Of a stretch of 7,782 nt of DNA, positions 6,040-7,782 are shown piece by piece. Numbering within the stretch: the first letter of the stretch is position 1; each line of letters begins with the position of its first letter. The stretch comes from Bacteroidota bacterium. GTDB lineage: Bacteria > Bacteroidota > Ignavibacteria > Kryptoniales > JAKASW01. The position numbers and the translations under genes were made by a program. The notes under the pieces are model-generated. The model worked only from the letters and a program-made list of their open reading frames with translations, was not told the origin of the DNA and made no database searches. The stretch covers positions 1 to 7,782 of the forward strand of contig JAJYJD010000163.1 in assembly GCA_021789755.1 (NCBI GenBank), written 5' to 3'.

Positions 6040-7396
6040 GTTTCAGTATTCTCCTTGTGTCTTCTTTAAGTTTAAACCTGTCATCAACTCTCAAACCGCA
6101 AACCCAGATTATGCCGTCTTTGTTGCTGAGGACCAGTACGTTGTTCTTCTGGTAAACCGGGATTTTCGAATCTACCAGGAAGTCGCTTATCTTCTTCCGT
6201 CCGGTCATCCCGAGGGGCATGAACCAGTCACCGGCGCGCCAGCTGCGGAGTGTAAGTGCTTCCCCCGCCGCGTCTGCATCAACGAACTCAACAACCGGGG
6301 AAAGCGAAAAGTGCACTTCGCTCCTTTCGACAAGCTCGCTGTTAAAATAGAATTCTTCAAATTCATATTTCTTACCCGGGATGATCTCCGCCACGAATTC
6401 CGCAGGTTCTTTGGGACTCCTGATGAAGACGAGGTTGTACCTGTCCCTGTACACGACAACGTTTCTGCCGATTTCTGTCGAGCTGCCGGTTTCGGAATTA
6501 ATCAGGTCCATTATGGCATGGACTTTGGCGTAATCGACTTCGCTGTGCACGAAGTCCCTGAGTGCGGCAATAATCAGGTTTTCCTGTATGAACAAGAGGG
6601 AATTCTTGAGTTTGAAAATATCGAGTACGAGCTTTTCCCCGTCGAAATTCTTTGCAATGTTCTGATACAGAACCTTAACTTCGTTGTTGATGAAATATCC
6701 AAGTTCCTGAAATATCTCACCGGTGCGGTTGAGCGTACCGACGATTCCGGGGTTGACCTTCTCCCGTATCTGCGGCAGGATGGAGTGCCGTATGAAGTTG
6801 CGGGTGTAATAATCCTTGATGTTTGAGGAATCTTCTCTGAACTTCAGGCTCTTCAGTTTAGCATACTGTTCGATCTCGGACCGTTCGGCGAACAGAAGCG
6901 GGCGAACGATGTCGTTCCGTTTGACGGGGATTCCGCCGAGCCCGTTAGCGCCGGAGCCGCGCAGGAGGTTGAACAGGACGGTCTCTGCGTTGTCGTTTGC
7001 GTTATGTGCGGTGGCAATCTTGGTGAAATTCTTGAGGATCTTTACGGTCTCGAAGAATTTGTAACGGATCTCTCTCGCGCCGACCTGCAATGAAGTCTTG
7101 TGTTCCACCATGAAGGCTTTTGTGTCGGCGCCATGCACAAAGCACTCTATGCTGTATTCCTCGGCGAGCTTCTTGACGAACCTCTCATCCTCGTCTGATT
7201 CTTCGTCTCTCAGCCTGTGGTTGATGTGTGCGACCGCTATCTCCAGATGTTCGCGGCTTTTGAGCTCCATGAGGAGGTCGAGCAAAACGACGGAATCGAT
7301 CCCTCCCGATACACCGACAATTATCTTGTCGTTCTGGGAGATCAGCTGATGTCTTCGGGTGAAAGCCTCGAATTTATTAAAAAAGTCGCGTAGCAT
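6020..7396 (-). CDS. tilS: tRNA(Ile)-lysidine synthase
   Basis: TilS converts cytidine 34 of the CAU-anticodon tRNA-Ile to lysidine using ATP and lysine, so that the tRNA reads AUA. This 458-residue protein has the PP-loop motif SGGIDS (30-35), the AVAHINHRLR segment (54-63), AHNANDNAETVLFNLLRGSG (130-149), and RNFIRHSILP (199-208). After a linker region it has the C-terminal TilS domain containing LRSWRAGDWFMPLGMTGRKK (383-402), ISDFLVDSKIP (403-413) and WVCGLRVDDRFK (431-442). The length suits a full two-domain TilS. Where E. coli has the Asp-Asp pair of HxxDD, Asn-Asp is present (Asn134); I recall this variant from related phyla. The start is ATG 7396-7394, with only a weak GAAG ahead of it. 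It heads the tilS-hpt-ftsH cluster. Confidence 0.95.
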   Translation of the reverse strand: MLRDFFNKFEAFTRRHQLISQNDKIIVGVSGGIDSVVLLDLLMELKSREHLEIAVAHINHRLRDEESDEDERFVKKLAEEYSIECFVHGADTKAFMVEHKTSLQVGAREIRYKFFETVKILKNFTKIATAHNANDNAETVLFNLLRGSGANGLGGIPVKRNDIVRPLLFAERSEIEQYAKLKSLKFREDSSNIKDYYTRNFIRHSILPQIREKVNPGIVGTLNRTGEIFQELGYFINNEVKVLYQNIAKNFDGEKLVLDIFKLKNSLLFIQENLIIAALRDFVHSEVDYAKVHAIMDLINSETGSSTEIGRNVVVYRDRYNLVFIRSPKEPAEFVAEIIPGKKYEFEEFYFNSELVERSEVHFSLSPVVEFVDADAAGEALTLRSWRAGDWFMPLGMTGRKKISDFLVDSKIPVYQKNNVLVLSNKDGIIWVCGLRVDDRFKLKEDTRRILKLEFGYK

Positions 7397-7403
7397 CTTC
7401 TAT

Positions 7404-7430
7404 TGAAAAAAATGTCCCGCCGGGCGGGAA
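7404..7430 (-). terminator. Hairpin plus T7 in the tilS leader (attenuator-like)
   Basis: On the minus strand TCCCGC (7429-7424), loop CCG and GCGGGA (7420-7415) form a 6-bp GC-rich stem. CA and seven Ts (7412-7406) follow, then ATG nine bases later. It has the form of an intrinsic terminator. On the plus strand the stem is followed by ATTATTTTT (7430-7438), so it could work both ways. It lies downstream of the candidate tilS promoter, so it could attenuate tilS transcription rather than end another gene. Confidence 0.55.
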
Positions 7431-7441
7431 TTATTTTTCAC

Positions 7442-7474
7442 CAAGTTATTATTTCGATGCGTGAATTGCAATTT
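7442..7474 (-). promoter_or_regulatory. Candidate Bacteroidota-like promoter for tilS
   Basis: On the minus strand AAATTG (7474-7469), a 20-nt spacer and TAACTTG (7448-7442) match the arrangement seen before ruvB and resemble the Bacteroidota -33/-7 promoter. Transcription would begin near 7436, just upstream of the hairpin at 7430-7404, making that hairpin part of the tilS leader. Found by eye only. Confidence 0.35.
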
Positions 7475-7489
7475 GGGTAACCTCGGGAT

Positions 7490-7503
7490 TGAAAGCGCTT
7501 TCG
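7490..7503. promoter_or_regulatory. LacI/GalR-like operator palindrome
   Basis: GAAAGCGCTTTC (7491-7502) is a perfect 12-bp palindrome with a central CG. With flanks, TGAAAGCGCTTTCG matches 13 of 14 bases of the ideal form TGAAAGCGCTTTCA of the LacI/GalR-family (cre-type) operator. It lies upstream of the candidate tilS promoter and of the tRNA region. No LacI-family gene is visible here, so the regulator and target are unknown. Confidence 0.35.
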
Positions 7504-7538
7504 ATTGACGCTGCGGACAGCTATATTGCTACTGCCCA

Positions 7539-7610
7539 CAGGGCGTGGTCTAGCCCGGTCATAGCGTGGCGTGTTCCGCGCCAAGGTAGTGGGTTCTGTG
7601 CAGTGCGAAC
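7539..7610 (+). pseudogene. tRNA-like relic upstream of tRNA-Pro
   Basis: Aligned without gaps to the tRNA-Pro 119 bases downstream, the first 27 bases agree at 19, and seven of the eight differences are transitions. A 5-bp anticodon-type stem, TGGCG/CGCCA (7567-7571/7579-7583), with a 7-nt loop lies in exact tRNA register, and TTC (7594-7596) sits at the T-loop position. The D stem is broken, position 33 is G instead of T, and no acceptor 3' half is recognisable. The anticodon stem differs from tRNA-Pro, so it is not a simple copy. It is probably a decayed tRNA gene and not functional. Confidence 0.4.
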
Positions 7611-7657
7611 GGCGTTCATAGAAACCGTCAGCCAGTTCTTTGTTAACAAGAATTATT

Positions 7658-7732
7658 CGGGGTGTGGCTCAGTCCGGTTAGAGCACCTGCCTTGGGCGCA
7701 GGGGGTCGGAGGTTCGAATCCTCTCACCCCGA
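7658..7732 (+). tRNA. tRNA-Pro (anticodon UGG)
   Basis: The cloverleaf is complete. Acceptor CGGGGTG (7658-7664) pairs with CACCCCG (7725-7731); the D arm is GCTC/GAGC; the anticodon stem is CCTGC/GCAGG around loop CTTGGGC with anticodon TGG at 7693-7695; the variable loop is five bases; the T arm is GGAGG/CCTCT around TTCGAAT with one G-T pair at its outer end; the discriminator is A7732. The C at position 1 is a normal proline tRNA feature. The 3' CCA is not encoded (ACAAAA follows) and must be added enzymatically. A 10-bp palindrome, TTGTTAACAA (7640-7649), lies just upstream and may belong to its promoter. Confidence 0.96.
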
Positions 7733-7739
7733 CAAAAAA

Positions 7740-7782
7740 CAAGCTCCAACTCAAAAGTTCCAAGCTCGAAGCAAAATCCAAG
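7740..7782. repeat. A/C-rich imperfect 21-nt tandem repeat after tRNA-Pro
   Basis: CAAGCTCCAACTCAAAAGTTC (7740-7760) is followed directly by a diverged second unit starting CAAGCTCGAAGCAAAATCCA (7761-7780). The units share CAAGCTCNAA and an A-rich middle. Similar CAAGCTCCAA-type low-complexity stretches occur between genes in some environmental bacteria. The array runs off the window, so its length is unknown. Confidence 0.4.

Noticed and set aside
5921..6826. 301-codon plus-strand open frame opposite tilS and hpt
   Set aside because: Antisense to two well-conserved genes, crosses their junction and resembles no known protein.
7526..7617. 31-residue minus-strand frame starting at ATG around 7617
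   Set aside because: No Shine-Dalgarno or recognised motif, and it overlaps the tRNA-like relic.
7464..7782. Plus-strand frame open for about 106 codons to the window end, with protein-like wording near its start (KALSIDAADSY)
   Set aside because: It reads straight through the intact tRNA-Pro and the A/C-rich repeat, so it cannot be a normal gene. The short TPR-like stretch may be chance.

Overview
The window looks like ordinary chromosome from a member of the Bacteroidota/Chlorobiota side of the FCB group, possibly Ignavibacteria-like. This is inferred from protein style, from tilS-hpt-ftsH gene order, from weak or absent Shine-Dalgarno sites before some genes, and from two candidate promoters of the form AAATTG-N20-TAAnTTG, close to the Bacteroidota -33/-7 type. 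No rRNA or taxonomic marker is present, so the assignment is tentative.

Layout. Bases 2-436 hold the 3' end of a class III nucleotide cyclase gene (+). Bases 437-863 contain no intact gene. They hold a strong hairpin and the decayed remains of a minus-strand right-handed beta-helix protein gene. ruvB (+, 864-1952) follows, then a degenerate inverted repeat resembling a known dispersed repeat type, then an AAG/Mpg-type 3-methyladenine DNA glycosylase gene (+, 2054-2644). The glycosylase gene meets tail to tail, with a 4-base overlap, a minus-strand block that reads tilS (7396-6020), hpt (6039-5476), ftsH (5435-3396) and a dolichol/phytol-kinase-like membrane protein (3360-2641). Bases 7397-7657 hold a hairpin with a T-run, a 12-bp palindrome resembling a LacI/GalR operator, and a tRNA-like relic. 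An intact tRNA-Pro(UGG) lies at 7658-7732, followed by a short A/C-rich repeat.

Function. The plus-strand pair covers DNA maintenance: Holliday-junction branch migration and base excision of alkylated purines. The minus-strand block is the widely conserved tilS-hpt-ftsH cluster, which joins tRNA-Ile decoding, purine salvage and membrane protein quality control. Here a CdsA/dolichol-kinase-type lipid enzyme follows it.

The most notable signals are regulatory or relic. (1) The hpt-ftsH junction carries three arms that can form two mutually exclusive hairpins, one of which covers the ftsH Shine-Dalgarno. (2) ftsH and tilS have the same architecture just before their start codons: 6-bp stem, 3-nt loop, 2-nt gap, T7. 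(3) A frameshifted beta-helix pseudogene lies before ruvB. (4) A tRNA-like relic lies exactly 119 bp upstream of tRNA-Pro. I see no defence system, CRISPR array or intact mobile element.
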